Source: Lachnospiraceae bacterium
GTDB taxonomy: Bacteria > Bacillota > Clostridia > Lachnospirales > Lachnospiraceae
Direction of reading: 5' to 3'
DNA length: 64,000 nucleotides
NCBI GenBank assembly: GCA_017438775.1
Contig: JAFRUR010000036.1
Span: 21,106-85,105, forward strand
In this document: piece by piece, positions 43,057-50,936 of the stretch
Layout: each line of letters begins with the position of its first letter
How positions within the stretch are numbered: position 1 is the stretch's first letter
Translations under genes and position numbers: made by a program
Notes under the pieces: generated by a model
What the model was told of the DNA's origin: nothing
Databases searched by the model: none
What the model saw: only the letters and a program-made list of their open reading frames with translations

Positions 43057-43907
43057 GGTCTCCTCAGCTTCATCTTGTGAAGGAAGTCATACAGGAAGCG
43101 CGGCAGGAGCCCCACCAGGATCGGACGCGCGACGTACACGCTCATCCACACGGGCAGCCGGAACAGCTTCCGGGCCTTCAGCAGGGCGCGGGCCTCGTTC
43201 AGCCGGTACCGGAACTTTCGCCTCGCGTACGCATTCCGGTCGTCGCGCATCGCGTAGAGCGCCTCATGCAGATTCCTTCCGCGAAAACCCGCGGCGTACA
43301 TCCGCACCCACAGATCGTAGTCCTCGATCCGCAGGGTCTTCGGATCCTCCGAATACCCGCCGACCGCGTCGTAGGCGCGCTTTTTCACCATGCACGGCGC
43401 GTGGCAGAAGGGAGATCTCTTCATGAAGTCCCGGAACACCGGCTCCGTCGGATGCTGAATCAGCCCCCAGGTCCCGCCCTCGTCAAAAAAGTTCATGTCG
43501 GTGCTGACGATATCGATCTTTTCATCCGCGAGCAGCGCATCGACCTCTTTCCGAAACCGCTCCGGGCTGCAGACGTCGTCTCCGTCCATGCGGGCGATCA
43601 GATCGCCGCGCGCCTCGGCAAGGCACTGGTTGAGCGTGCGGTTCAGTCCCTGATTCGAATCGTTCTTCAGGACCTTCACCTTTTCGGGGCACTGCTCCCG
43701 CAGCGCGCAGATCGCCGCGAAGGTGCCGTCTTTGGAGCCGTCGTCGCAGAGAATCAGCTCCCAGTTCTCATACGTCTGGGCAAAGATGCACGCAGCCGCC
43801 TCCGCGACCGTCTCCGCGCAGTTATAGACCCCCATGATCACGCTGACGAGCGGTCTCTCCTGCGAAGCCGGACGCCCCGATCGGTCGGTTTCCATCGTGT
43901 CAGTCAT
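43050..43907 (-). CDS. Family 2 glycosyltransferase (285 aa)
   Basis: GT2: PLVSVIMGVYNCAETV, LILCDDGSKDGT, IARMDGDDVCSPERF and the conserved C-terminal EDYDLWVRM. AAGGA abuts ATG 43907; ATG 43895 is a possible alternative start. It lies 3 nt after the EpsG stop. Confidence 0.9.
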   Translation of the reverse strand: MTDTMETDRSGRPASQERPLVSVIMGVYNCAETVAEAAACIFAQTYENWELILCDDGSKDGTFAAICALREQCPEKVKVLKNDSNQGLNRTLNQCLAEARGDLIARMDGDDVCSPERFRKEVDALLADEKIDIVSTDMNFFDEGGTWGLIQHPTEPVFRDFMKRSPFCHAPCMVKKRAYDAVGGYSEDPKTLRIEDYDLWVRMYAAGFRGRNLHEALYAMRDDRNAYARRKFRYRLNEARALLKARKLFRLPVWMSVYVARPILVGLLPRFLYDFLHKMKLRRPC

Positions 43908-43910
43908 TCC

Positions 43911-45020
43911 TTAGATGTACCCCCAGGCGATGTGCATCTGATAGTAGAAGAAAACAAGGTAAGCCGCGAACATCCCGATATACAGGATCCTTCTGGACTC
44001 GGAGGTGAAGCCGTGATCCACTTCCCAGGGAAGCAGGATGTAGTTGAACAGGCTCGTATAGATCGGGAGACGCCCGAGGATGAGGCCGCTGCTGACCATC
44101 GAGATCAGGTACAGTCCGGTCGTCAGGATCGACATGTTCACGGAGAGATTGACGACCGGATCCTTCTCATACTCGATATGCGGCATCAGGAAAAACGAAA
44201 TGACTGCCGGCAGCGCATAGACCGCAACGCGGAACGGGTTCGTGCCGTCGTCCCACGCCTCATAGTTTTCCAGAGCGGACGCGTACTGCGTCTCCTGCAG
44301 AACGTCGTCCAGAAGGGACGTGAAATTTCCGATGTACGCGATGGCGACCAGCACGCCCAGAAGGTACAGGAGCGTCTTGAAGTTCCAGGCCTTTCCCTGG
44401 GCGATGAAGAAAAACGGGATCATGATCAGCGCCGACTGATGCATCGTCGAAGCGAGAAGGACGATCAGAATCACCGGGATGTATTTCCGCTTCAGCAGGA
44501 ACGGGACCGCGAACAGGATGATGCAGACAGCCATGAACTGACGCATGCCGTTGTACATCCACATGATGTAGTCCACGGATCCGATGAACAGAAACAGAGA
44601 CACCGCGTAGTGGGGGGAATACTTCCTGAAAAAGTACGCCAGCGCAAAACCGTGCAGCAGAGCGAAGATCGCCAGATAGACCACCGTGTCCTGCGAGATA
44701 AATACGCGGATCAGACCGGACAGAAAGAAGAAGCCCCGGTCCTTCGTCGACGCCTCCATATAGCTGACGAGTCCCGCCCAGGTGTCCGGCATGCGCCGGA
44801 ACATTCCCAGATAGTTTCCGGTGTCTCCGAACCAGTCTCTGGTGGTCGCGAAATAGACCAGCGGCGCTGTCACAAGGATCACATACAGCCAGCTGGTTTT
44901 TTTCCGTTCCTCAAGTTTCCCGTGACCGGTCGCCTGCGGATCTTCCCGGTAGAGGTCCACCAGGAAGAACAGCGCGCCCCAGAAAAGCGGGAAAAGGAAA
45001 TTCAGCCTGAAAACCTGCAC
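43911..45020 (-). CDS. EpsG-family (Wzy-like) polysaccharide polymerase
   Basis: A 369-residue membrane protein with about ten TM helices and EpsG landmarks: TTRDWFGDTGNYLGMF after the second helix and the YNGMRQFMAVCIILFA segment in the middle, followed by ASTMHQSALIMIPFF. It would polymerise lipid-linked repeat units outside the membrane. The start is GTG 45020 with GGGG 6 nt upstream, overlapping the preceding GT4 gene by 19 nt. Confidence 0.9.
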   Translation of the reverse strand: MQVFRLNFLFPLFWGALFFLVDLYREDPQATGHGKLEERKKTSWLYVILVTAPLVYFATTRDWFGDTGNYLGMFRRMPDTWAGLVSYMEASTKDRGFFFLSGLIRVFISQDTVVYLAIFALLHGFALAYFFRKYSPHYAVSLFLFIGSVDYIMWMYNGMRQFMAVCIILFAVPFLLKRKYIPVILIVLLASTMHQSALIMIPFFFIAQGKAWNFKTLLYLLGVLVAIAYIGNFTSLLDDVLQETQYASALENYEAWDDGTNPFRVAVYALPAVISFFLMPHIEYEKDPVVNLSVNMSILTTGLYLISMVSSGLILGRLPIYTSLFNYILLPWEVDHGFTSESRRILYIGMFAAYLVFFYYQMHIAWGYI

Positions 45021-46171
45021 GTCTGTTCCCCGCCTGCGATCTCTTCTATCTCTTTTGCCAGCCGCTCCGCGACCCTGCGGCTGTCATACTTCTCCGTATC
45101 GTGCACGGACATGCGCTTCCGCAGCGCCGGATCTTTCATCAGCTGCGCGACGCGCGAGGCCATCGCCGCCGCGTCGCCCAGGGGCACGAGGAATCCGTTT
45201 TCTCCGTCCCGGAGGATCGAGCGGTGGCCGCGGTTGTCTGTCGCGACGACCGGGAGCCCGCAGCGCATGGCCTCCACCAGACTCAGGCCGAAGCCCTCCC
45301 GGATGCTGGACGCCGTGCACACGTCAGCCGCGCGCATCAGGGCGCCGATGTCCCCGCGCCAGCCGGGGAACCTGCAGAACTCCGCCACTCCCTGCGCCTG
45401 CGCATGGCGCTTTGCGGCCCCGCCGTCGCACTCCGGCCCCGGCAGGACGAGATACGTGTTCAGCCCCTTTCCCCGCAGGATCTTCAGCGCGTCGACGAGC
45501 ATGCCCTGGTTCTTGTTCGCGACGATATCCGCCGCGTAGATCATGACAAAAGCATCTTCCGGAATGCCGAATTCCCCGCGGACCCTTCTGCGGTCCCGCG
45601 CCGGATCTTCGGTCTCCAGACGCGCGAAATCGATCCCCATCCCGGGGATCCGCCGCACGTCCGTGTTTTTCCCGAAGCGCTTCTTTACGGTCTCGTAGTC
45701 CTCGGCGTTGATCATGTAGAGGACGTCGGTCTTCCTCGCAAGCCACTTCTCGACCGGATAATACAGGAGCCAGTTCTTCAGAGGCGCACCCTTGTAAAAG
45801 TGCAGCCCGTGCGCGCAGTAGACGACCTTCGTCCCGCGCCTTCTCGTCCGCACGGCCGCGAGCCGCGCCGCCAGTCCGCCCACGGGGGTGTGGCAGTAGA
45901 CGACGTCGTAATGCTCCTTCGCGAGAATCCTCTTCAGATCCCGGATCCCTTTCAGGGTGTCCGGGTGGAACGGGGTCCTCTTCCAGCACATGCGGAAACG
46001 ATTCCGAACGTACGGCACCTCTTCCTCCCCGGCGCAGGCCGCGTCGACAGTCCAGCCACGCTCCGAAAAGGCGCGAATCGTCGGGACGTGGAACTTCAGA
46101 AGATGGTCCCTGCCCAGACTCGCCACAAAGAGGATCTTACGATTTTTCCCGACTCCCGTATCCGTATCCAT
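45002..46171 (-). CDS. GT4-type glycosyltransferase (~389 aa)
   Basis: GT-B enzyme with KILFVASLGRDHLLKFHVPTI, VYCHTPVGGLAARLAA, MIYAADIVANKNQGMLVDAL and the C-terminal TASSIREGFGLSLVEAMRCGLPVVATD. Related to capsule GT4 enzymes that act early on the lipid carrier. The start is uncertain: ATG 46171 (inside the end of the upstream kinase gene) or GTG 46204; neither has a good ribosome binding site, so coupling is likely. Confidence 0.9.
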   Translation of the reverse strand: MDTDTGVGKNRKILFVASLGRDHLLKFHVPTIRAFSERGWTVDAACAGEEEVPYVRNRFRMCWKRTPFHPDTLKGIRDLKRILAKEHYDVVYCHTPVGGLAARLAAVRTRRRGTKVVYCAHGLHFYKGAPLKNWLLYYPVEKWLARKTDVLYMINAEDYETVKKRFGKNTDVRRIPGMGIDFARLETEDPARDRRRVRGEFGIPEDAFVMIYAADIVANKNQGMLVDALKILRGKGLNTYLVLPGPECDGGAAKRHAQAQGVAEFCRFPGWRGDIGALMRAADVCTASSIREGFGLSLVEAMRCGLPVVATDNRGHRSILRDGENGFLVPLGDAAAMASRVAQLMKDPALRKRMSVHDTEKYDSRRVAERLAKEIEEIAGGEQTCRFSG

Positions 46172-47534
46172 ATCCGTACCGGCCCGATCTCGCCTGTTTT
46201 CCACCGTTCAGCACGCATCCCAGGATCATGGCACCGTTCTGCTGCAGTTCTCTCAGCCCGTGCTGGATCACCCGCCGCTTCGCGTAGTCCGAGAGGACGA
46301 CGTAGAGGACGCCGTCCGTCATCCCCGCGAGCAGGGAGGCGTCCATCAGCATGGCGGAGGGCGGCGTGTCGAGAATGACGATATCCGCCAGGCCCTTCAG
46401 TTCGCCCAGGACCTTTTCCATGACGTCCCGGCCGAGGATCTCCACGGACTCGATGCCCCGGGACTTGCCGGGCAGCACGAACAGGCTCAGTTCCTTTCCT
46501 TCATGCGAGACCTGCGTCAGCGCGTCCTTCAGCGGCACGCGTCCCCTCAGGACCTCTTCCAGGCCCGGGAACTCACCCTCCAGCTCGAAGAACTCCTGCT
46601 GCGAAGGGTTTCTGAGGTCGCAGTCCGCAAGAATCACGCGTTTTCCCTTGCGCGCCAGCGCGACCGCAAGGTTCGCGGCCATCGTGGACTTGCCCTCGCC
46701 GGGCAGGGAGCTCGTGACCATCAGCACCTTCCCGTCACCGAGACTTCTCTCCACGCGGGTACGAACGGTCCGGATCCCCTCTTCGTAGCCGGGGCCGGCT
46801 GTCCCGGCCAGAATGCTTACGGGGGCGCGTTCCTCGCCCTTTCTGGACTTTTTGCGGCTGAAAGGAATGTTCCCCAGAAACGGCACATTGAAGAGTTTTT
46901 TGAGTTCCTTCTCCGTGCGGATCGTGCGCGTCGCGAGCGTATAAGCCACGAGCAGGGCGACGCCGATGACAAAGCCGAGAAGCAGTCCCTTGACCAGGGA
47001 GCCGCGCACGACCGTCGTCTTTCCGGAATCCTCCGGAATGCCGCTCTCGTCGATGATCGTCATCTTCGTCTGGCCGACGACGTACTGCACCGCGCGCGGC
47101 AGGTTCCGGACCGTCGACTGCAGGATCTCATAGGAACTGTTCGGGTCTGCGCCCGTGACCGTGATCGTCAGAAGGTTCGTACCCTTGATGCTCGACACGC
47201 GGATGACCGCAGGGATGCTCTTGATCGCCAGATCGGACTTGATCGCATCGGACAGAATCCCGGTCGAAAGCAGATGCGGGAAGACGCTGCTGATCAGTTC
47301 CGTGGTGTTCTCGTTCGAGGTGCTCCCGCCGTTGATCATCTCGACAGTGACTGTCGCGTCCGCTGCATAGGTCGGCGAATACGACACCGTGCTCCGGAAA
47401 TAAAAGAGTTCACCGAACAGAAGCGTCAGCAGCAGGATCACCCACCAGAAACGCTTCAGTCTGTGGAGCATATCGCTTAAAAACGAGACGATATCGATTT
47501 TTTCCGGCTCGATGCCGGCCTGGGTTTCGCTCAT
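46137..47534 (-). CDS. CpsC-CpsD fusion tyrosine kinase with intact P-loop
   Basis: A 465-residue protein. The N-terminal Wzz domain has TM helices near 30-50 and ~190-210. The BY-kinase domain has Walker A SSLPGEGKSTMAAN, Walker A' VILADCDLRNP, Walker B DIVILDTPPSA and a C-terminal RYGYGYGYG cluster (four Tyr). It should autophosphorylate and control chain length, reversed by the CpsB-like phosphatase at 50122-50871. It sits 25 bp after a second fusion kinase whose P-loop is altered. Confidence 0.93.
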   Translation of the reverse strand: MSETQAGIEPEKIDIVSFLSDMLHRLKRFWWVILLLTLLFGELFYFRSTVSYSPTYAADATVTVEMINGGSTSNENTTELISSVFPHLLSTGILSDAIKSDLAIKSIPAVIRVSSIKGTNLLTITVTGADPNSSYEILQSTVRNLPRAVQYVVGQTKMTIIDESGIPEDSGKTTVVRGSLVKGLLLGFVIGVALLVAYTLATRTIRTEKELKKLFNVPFLGNIPFSRKKSRKGEERAPVSILAGTAGPGYEEGIRTVRTRVERSLGDGKVLMVTSSLPGEGKSTMAANLAVALARKGKRVILADCDLRNPSQQEFFELEGEFPGLEEVLRGRVPLKDALTQVSHEGKELSLFVLPGKSRGIESVEILGRDVMEKVLGELKGLADIVILDTPPSAMLMDASLLAGMTDGVLYVVLSDYAKRRVIQHGLRELQQNGAMILGCVLNGGKQARSGRYGYGYGYGSREKS

Positions 47535-47559
47535 GTGATTCGATCCGCCTTCTGCGTTC

Positions 47560-49101
47560 TCAGGTCAGTGACTTCTTCTCGTCCGTTTCGGAAGACGACG
47601 TCTTCGAGGTGTGCGTGTGACCGTACGCCCCGTACCGGCCGTACGCCCCGTACTTGCCGTACTTTCCGTATTTGCCGTAACGGCCGTAGCCGTACTTCCC
47701 GTAGCTGCCGTAAGCGCCGTAGCCGCCGACCGACCGGTCGCCCAGGAGGGTGTGCACGTCATTCAGCACGCAGCCGTAGAACTCGGCCTTGCAGCCTCCC
47801 AGCGTCTCGACCGCGTCGTTGATCTCGTCGACCGTGCAGTAGTCGTACTTGACGGTCAGGACCATCAGGTCGGCCCACTCCGCGAACGCCTCCGCGTCCG
47901 ACATAAGGGCGAACGGCGGCGAGTCGATAACGATGCAGTCGAAGTACGGCCGCGCCGCGTCGATCAGTTCGTTCATGCGGCGCGAGGCCACGATATCCGT
48001 GGAGTGCGGGTTGCCCCTGTCGTTCAGGAGCAGGAACAGGTTCCGGCCGTTCTCCTTCATGATCGCTTCCTTCACGCTGCACTTGCCGGAGAGCAGGGCA
48101 TTCAGGGTGTTCTGCAGCTTCGTCTTGCTCGGGACAAAGAGCTTGTGGAGCGCGGGACTGCGGAGATCGCCGTCGATCAGGAGAACGCGGCGGCCCTGCT
48201 GCCCGAGTGCAAGCGCGATGTTCGCAGAGACGGTCGACGTGCCTTCGTGCGCGTTGACGGACGTGACCAGAATGACCTTCTGATCGCTCCGCTTCATGTG
48301 ATTCGAAAGCGACGAAGCGATCTTCTTCATTTTTTCGACGTAGTCAAAGCTCGCGTTGACGTCCGTGATCAGGAGGCTGTCGCTGCGTCCCCGGATGCGC
48401 TCGATCAGCGAACCGCGGGCACGCTGGTGGCGAAGCACGCCCAGAATCCGGCCTCCGACCTTCTCCTCGAGCTCGCTCTCGCTCCTCACCGTGTTCTTGA
48501 AATACGAGAGGACACCGAAGAGCAGCGTCATGAGGACACCGGCTGCCAGGAAACCCTTGAGCGCCTGGGGTATGCCCGTGAACGTCGCGTCCGCGCCGCG
48601 GGGCACGGAGGGTTCCTGCAGGACCTCGAGGACCATGCTGTCCGAGACGTACGGCACGAGTTCGTCGATGACCCGCATCGTCGAGGATATGAACCGGAAT
48701 GCCTTATACGGCGAATCCGCGGTCACGCGGATCTTGATCAGATTCGTTCTGCTGATGACCTGGGCGCTCGCTTTCGCGTCGAAGGTCTTCATGTTCAGGT
48801 CTTCGCAGACCTTCTTTTTCAGAAGGCTGCTGTTCAGGATGTTCTCAAAGCTGCTGGCCATGGAGGAAGCGGCCGTCAGATTCGTGCGCGACGTGGTCGA
48901 ACTGCGCGATTTGACCGCGAACATCGTCTCCGCGGAGTAGCTCGTCTGGTGATTCATGCGGGCATAGACGTTCATCAGCATGCCCGCCGCGATCGCGACA
49001 AGGAGGATCACCCAGAGGTTCCGGATGATATCGCGGAGAATGCTGTAGGGATCGATCTGGCCGAAAAAGGCGGAGCGTTCCGTACTGTTCTGTTCCATCA
49101 C
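47560..49101 (-). CDS. CpsC-CpsD fusion with degenerate Walker A and 12-Tyr tail
   Basis: A 513-residue protein with the same layout as its neighbour: TM near 25-45, Wzz region, second TM near 190-205, then a kinase-like domain. Walker A' (LLIDGDLRSP) and Walker B (DCIVIDSPPFALM) are present. The P-loop reads HEGTSTVSA, however, with Thr288 (codon ACG, 48238-48240) replacing the Walker A lysine. The C-terminal tail carries 12 tyrosines in a Gly-spaced series (about residues 455-490). I infer a pseudokinase that may be phosphorylated by the neighbouring fusion. It overlaps the upstream gene by 4 nt (ATGA). Confidence 0.92.
   Translation of the reverse strand: MMEQNSTERSAFFGQIDPYSILRDIIRNLWVILLVAIAAGMLMNVYARMNHQTSYSAETMFAVKSRSSTTSRTNLTAASSMASSFENILNSSLLKKKVCEDLNMKTFDAKASAQVISRTNLIKIRVTADSPYKAFRFISSTMRVIDELVPYVSDSMVLEVLQEPSVPRGADATFTGIPQALKGFLAAGVLMTLLFGVLSYFKNTVRSESELEEKVGGRILGVLRHQRARGSLIERIRGRSDSLLITDVNASFDYVEKMKKIASSLSNHMKRSDQKVILVTSVNAHEGTSTVSANIALALGQQGRRVLLIDGDLRSPALHKLFVPSKTKLQNTLNALLSGKCSVKEAIMKENGRNLFLLLNDRGNPHSTDIVASRRMNELIDAARPYFDCIVIDSPPFALMSDAEAFAEWADLMVLTVKYDYCTVDEINDAVETLGGCKAEFYGCVLNDVHTLLGDRSVGGYGAYGSYGKYGYGRYGKYGKYGKYGAYGRYGAYGHTHTSKTSSSETDEKKSLT
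47622..47735 (-). repeat. Short tandem repeat encoding the Gly-Tyr-rich tail
   Basis: A degenerate 6-9-nt repeat (CCGTA-rich on the plus strand) encodes alternating Gly, Tyr and a small or basic residue for 12 tyrosines. Such a tract could vary in copy number by slippage. Confidence 0.75.
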
Positions 49102-49976
49102 GGCTCCTCCACGACCACGATCAGTTCGACGGTGCCGAGCTTCTGCCTCTCGTCGGGATCCCCGTCATAAAGCGTGCAGGGGACAGAATACGTCCCCGGC
49201 TTGCGGAGATCGACGTTCGAGGTATTAAATACAAAGTCCCTGTCGATGTCAAAATGCGTCTGGTCCAGGACCATCGTGCTGGTGCCGCTGCGGACGCCCT
49301 GGATATAGGAGCGGTAAGCGGGAGGCATCCCCACCGTCGTATAGATGACGTAGTCGGACAGGGCGGGCGTCTTCACGTTGAACGCCGCGTAGCTCAGATA
49401 CATGACGTCCAGGGAAAGCTGAGCCGTATCGCCGGCGCGGTTCGACACCTGGACGGTGATCCTCTGGCGCTCCGTGTCCTCATCGAAGGTATACCGGTCG
49501 CCCTGCGTGATCATGATCTGCGAGGAGATGTCCCCGTCCAGCACGTCCTGCGCCCCAATCAGGTCGCAGAGGGCATTGCTGTCGTATTCTTCATTCTGAT
49601 GGAACCAGAGAGGCGTCTTCAGCACGAAGTGAGGCGCCACGTAATCGGTGTAGGTCAGCTCGCGCGTGTATCGGCCGACGTTGTTGTTCTTATCGAAGGC
49701 CGCGTACGTCACGTTGCGGGTGTTCTTCTTCACGAACTTCGAGAACGAGACCACGACCAGCGTGTCGGTCACATCGCCGTCCAGGTTGTCGACGGCCGTC
49801 ATGCCCGCGAGCAGCTGCTCGTCCGTCACGTTCACGCCCGCCCGAATCGAATCGCTCTCCGCGCTGATTTTGGGTGCCGTAAAGTCCGACGTCCTGCTGG
49901 CATATATGGAGTAGATGATAAAGGCTGCGAGCGCCAATACGAAAAACGCGACGCCCAGACCTCTCACAAGCTTCAT
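49098..49976 (-). CDS. Membrane-anchored Ig-like domain protein of the polysaccharide locus
   Basis: A 292-residue protein with a single N-terminal TM helix (~5-27) and an extracellular part. That part has two domains resembling bacterial Ig-like DUF5011 repeats (TAVDNLDGDVTDTLVV; IGAQDVLDGDISSQI) and a C-terminal beta domain ending in VELIVVVEEP. ATG 49976 follows AAAGGA. It overlaps the kinase-like gene by 4 nt and lies next to the CpsB-like phosphatase, so it may be an extracytoplasmic partner of the polymer machinery. No family function is known to me. Confidence 0.8.
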   Translation of the reverse strand: MKLVRGLGVAFFVLALAAFIIYSIYASRTSDFTAPKISAESDSIRAGVNVTDEQLLAGMTAVDNLDGDVTDTLVVVSFSKFVKKNTRNVTYAAFDKNNNVGRYTRELTYTDYVAPHFVLKTPLWFHQNEEYDSNALCDLIGAQDVLDGDISSQIMITQGDRYTFDEDTERQRITVQVSNRAGDTAQLSLDVMYLSYAAFNVKTPALSDYVIYTTVGMPPAYRSYIQGVRSGTSTMVLDQTHFDIDRDFVFNTSNVDLRKPGTYSVPCTLYDGDPDERQKLGTVELIVVVEEP

Positions 49977-50121
49977 ATCTCTGTCCTTTTCGTTCCGGGT
50001 TTGCAAAAACCTGTATGTCTGACGATTGAAAAACTCTCCGGCCCGCTTCCTTCACGGGCCTGCGGGAATGCCCTGCCTGCACCGGCGCCTCCGCAGCACT
50101 CACAGGCATGGGCTCCGGCCC

Positions 50122-50871
50122 TTACAGGAACGGCTCCGGCTGAAAGCCCAGAAGGTCCCGGCCGCTCAGGATCCGCTCCGGGTTTTCCTCCAGAAGAAGC
50201 TGCGCGTATTCCTCTCCGTAGTCCCGCTCGAGGGCGCGGCGCACCTCATACATATCCGTCGTTCGCGCCGAAGCGCTGTGGGCATCGCTCGCCACGCAGG
50301 CCGCAAGGCCGTGCTGCAGAAGAGCGTGCGCACAGCGTTCCGGCCCGCTTCCGAAGCGTCCCAGGATACTACCTTTGTTGACCTGAAGGATGCACCCGCC
50401 GGTGCACCACTCGAACGCGAGCTGGGGATCGTCCTGCAGAAAGTAATAGCGCTCCGGATGGGCGATCACGGGGACCGTCCCGGTCCGCTTCAGATCTCTC
50501 AGGACGTCCGCGCAGAAATCCGGATCCTCTTCGAACGAGAACTCGATCAGAAGATTTCGGGTCCCGCCCAGCGTCCACAGTTTCTGCTTCCGGAGAAGCT
50601 CTGTCAGATCCTCCGTCGCGAAGACCTCCATGCCGCGGACGATTCGAATCGGGATCCCCTCTTCCCTCGCGGCCGATCTCAGGCGCCGGAAGAGGACGTT
50701 CAGTTCGGGAGAGGCGTAGTTGTCGTACACGCCGGGGATGTTGCAGTGGCTCGTCGCCACGATCGTCTCCACGCCGCTGTCGGCCGCCATGGCCAGCATC
50801 TCCAGCGACTCCTCCAGATCCGGAGAGCCGTCGTCGATGCCCGGCAGGATATGGGAATGGATATCGGTCAT
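50122..50871 (-). CDS. CpsB/CapC-type PHP-domain tyrosine phosphatase
   Basis: A 249-residue metal-dependent phosphatase that would dephosphorylate the BY-kinases. The PHP motifs are DIHSHILPGIDDGS at the N-terminus, VATSHCNIP, VIAHPERYYFLQ and SDAHSASARTTDM. Normal length. It is 65 bp after the ABC exporter gene and starts the canonical polysaccharide part of the locus. Confidence 0.94.
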   Translation of the reverse strand: MTDIHSHILPGIDDGSPDLEESLEMLAMAADSGVETIVATSHCNIPGVYDNYASPELNVLFRRLRSAAREEGIPIRIVRGMEVFATEDLTELLRKQKLWTLGGTRNLLIEFSFEEDPDFCADVLRDLKRTGTVPVIAHPERYYFLQDDPQLAFEWCTGGCILQVNKGSILGRFGSGPERCAHALLQHGLAACVASDAHSASARTTDMYEVRRALERDYGEEYAQLLLEENPERILSGRDLLGFQPEPFL

Positions 50872-50936
50872 CGGCCGTCCTCGCAGTCTGTGCTGTTATC
50901 CCGCGCGCGGGCGCGTGCGTGCGCCGGCTGCCGCGG

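Noticed and set aside
47622..47735. Short tandem repeats as a possible array or satellite
   Set aside because: They encode the in-frame Gly-Tyr tail of a BY-kinase-like protein.
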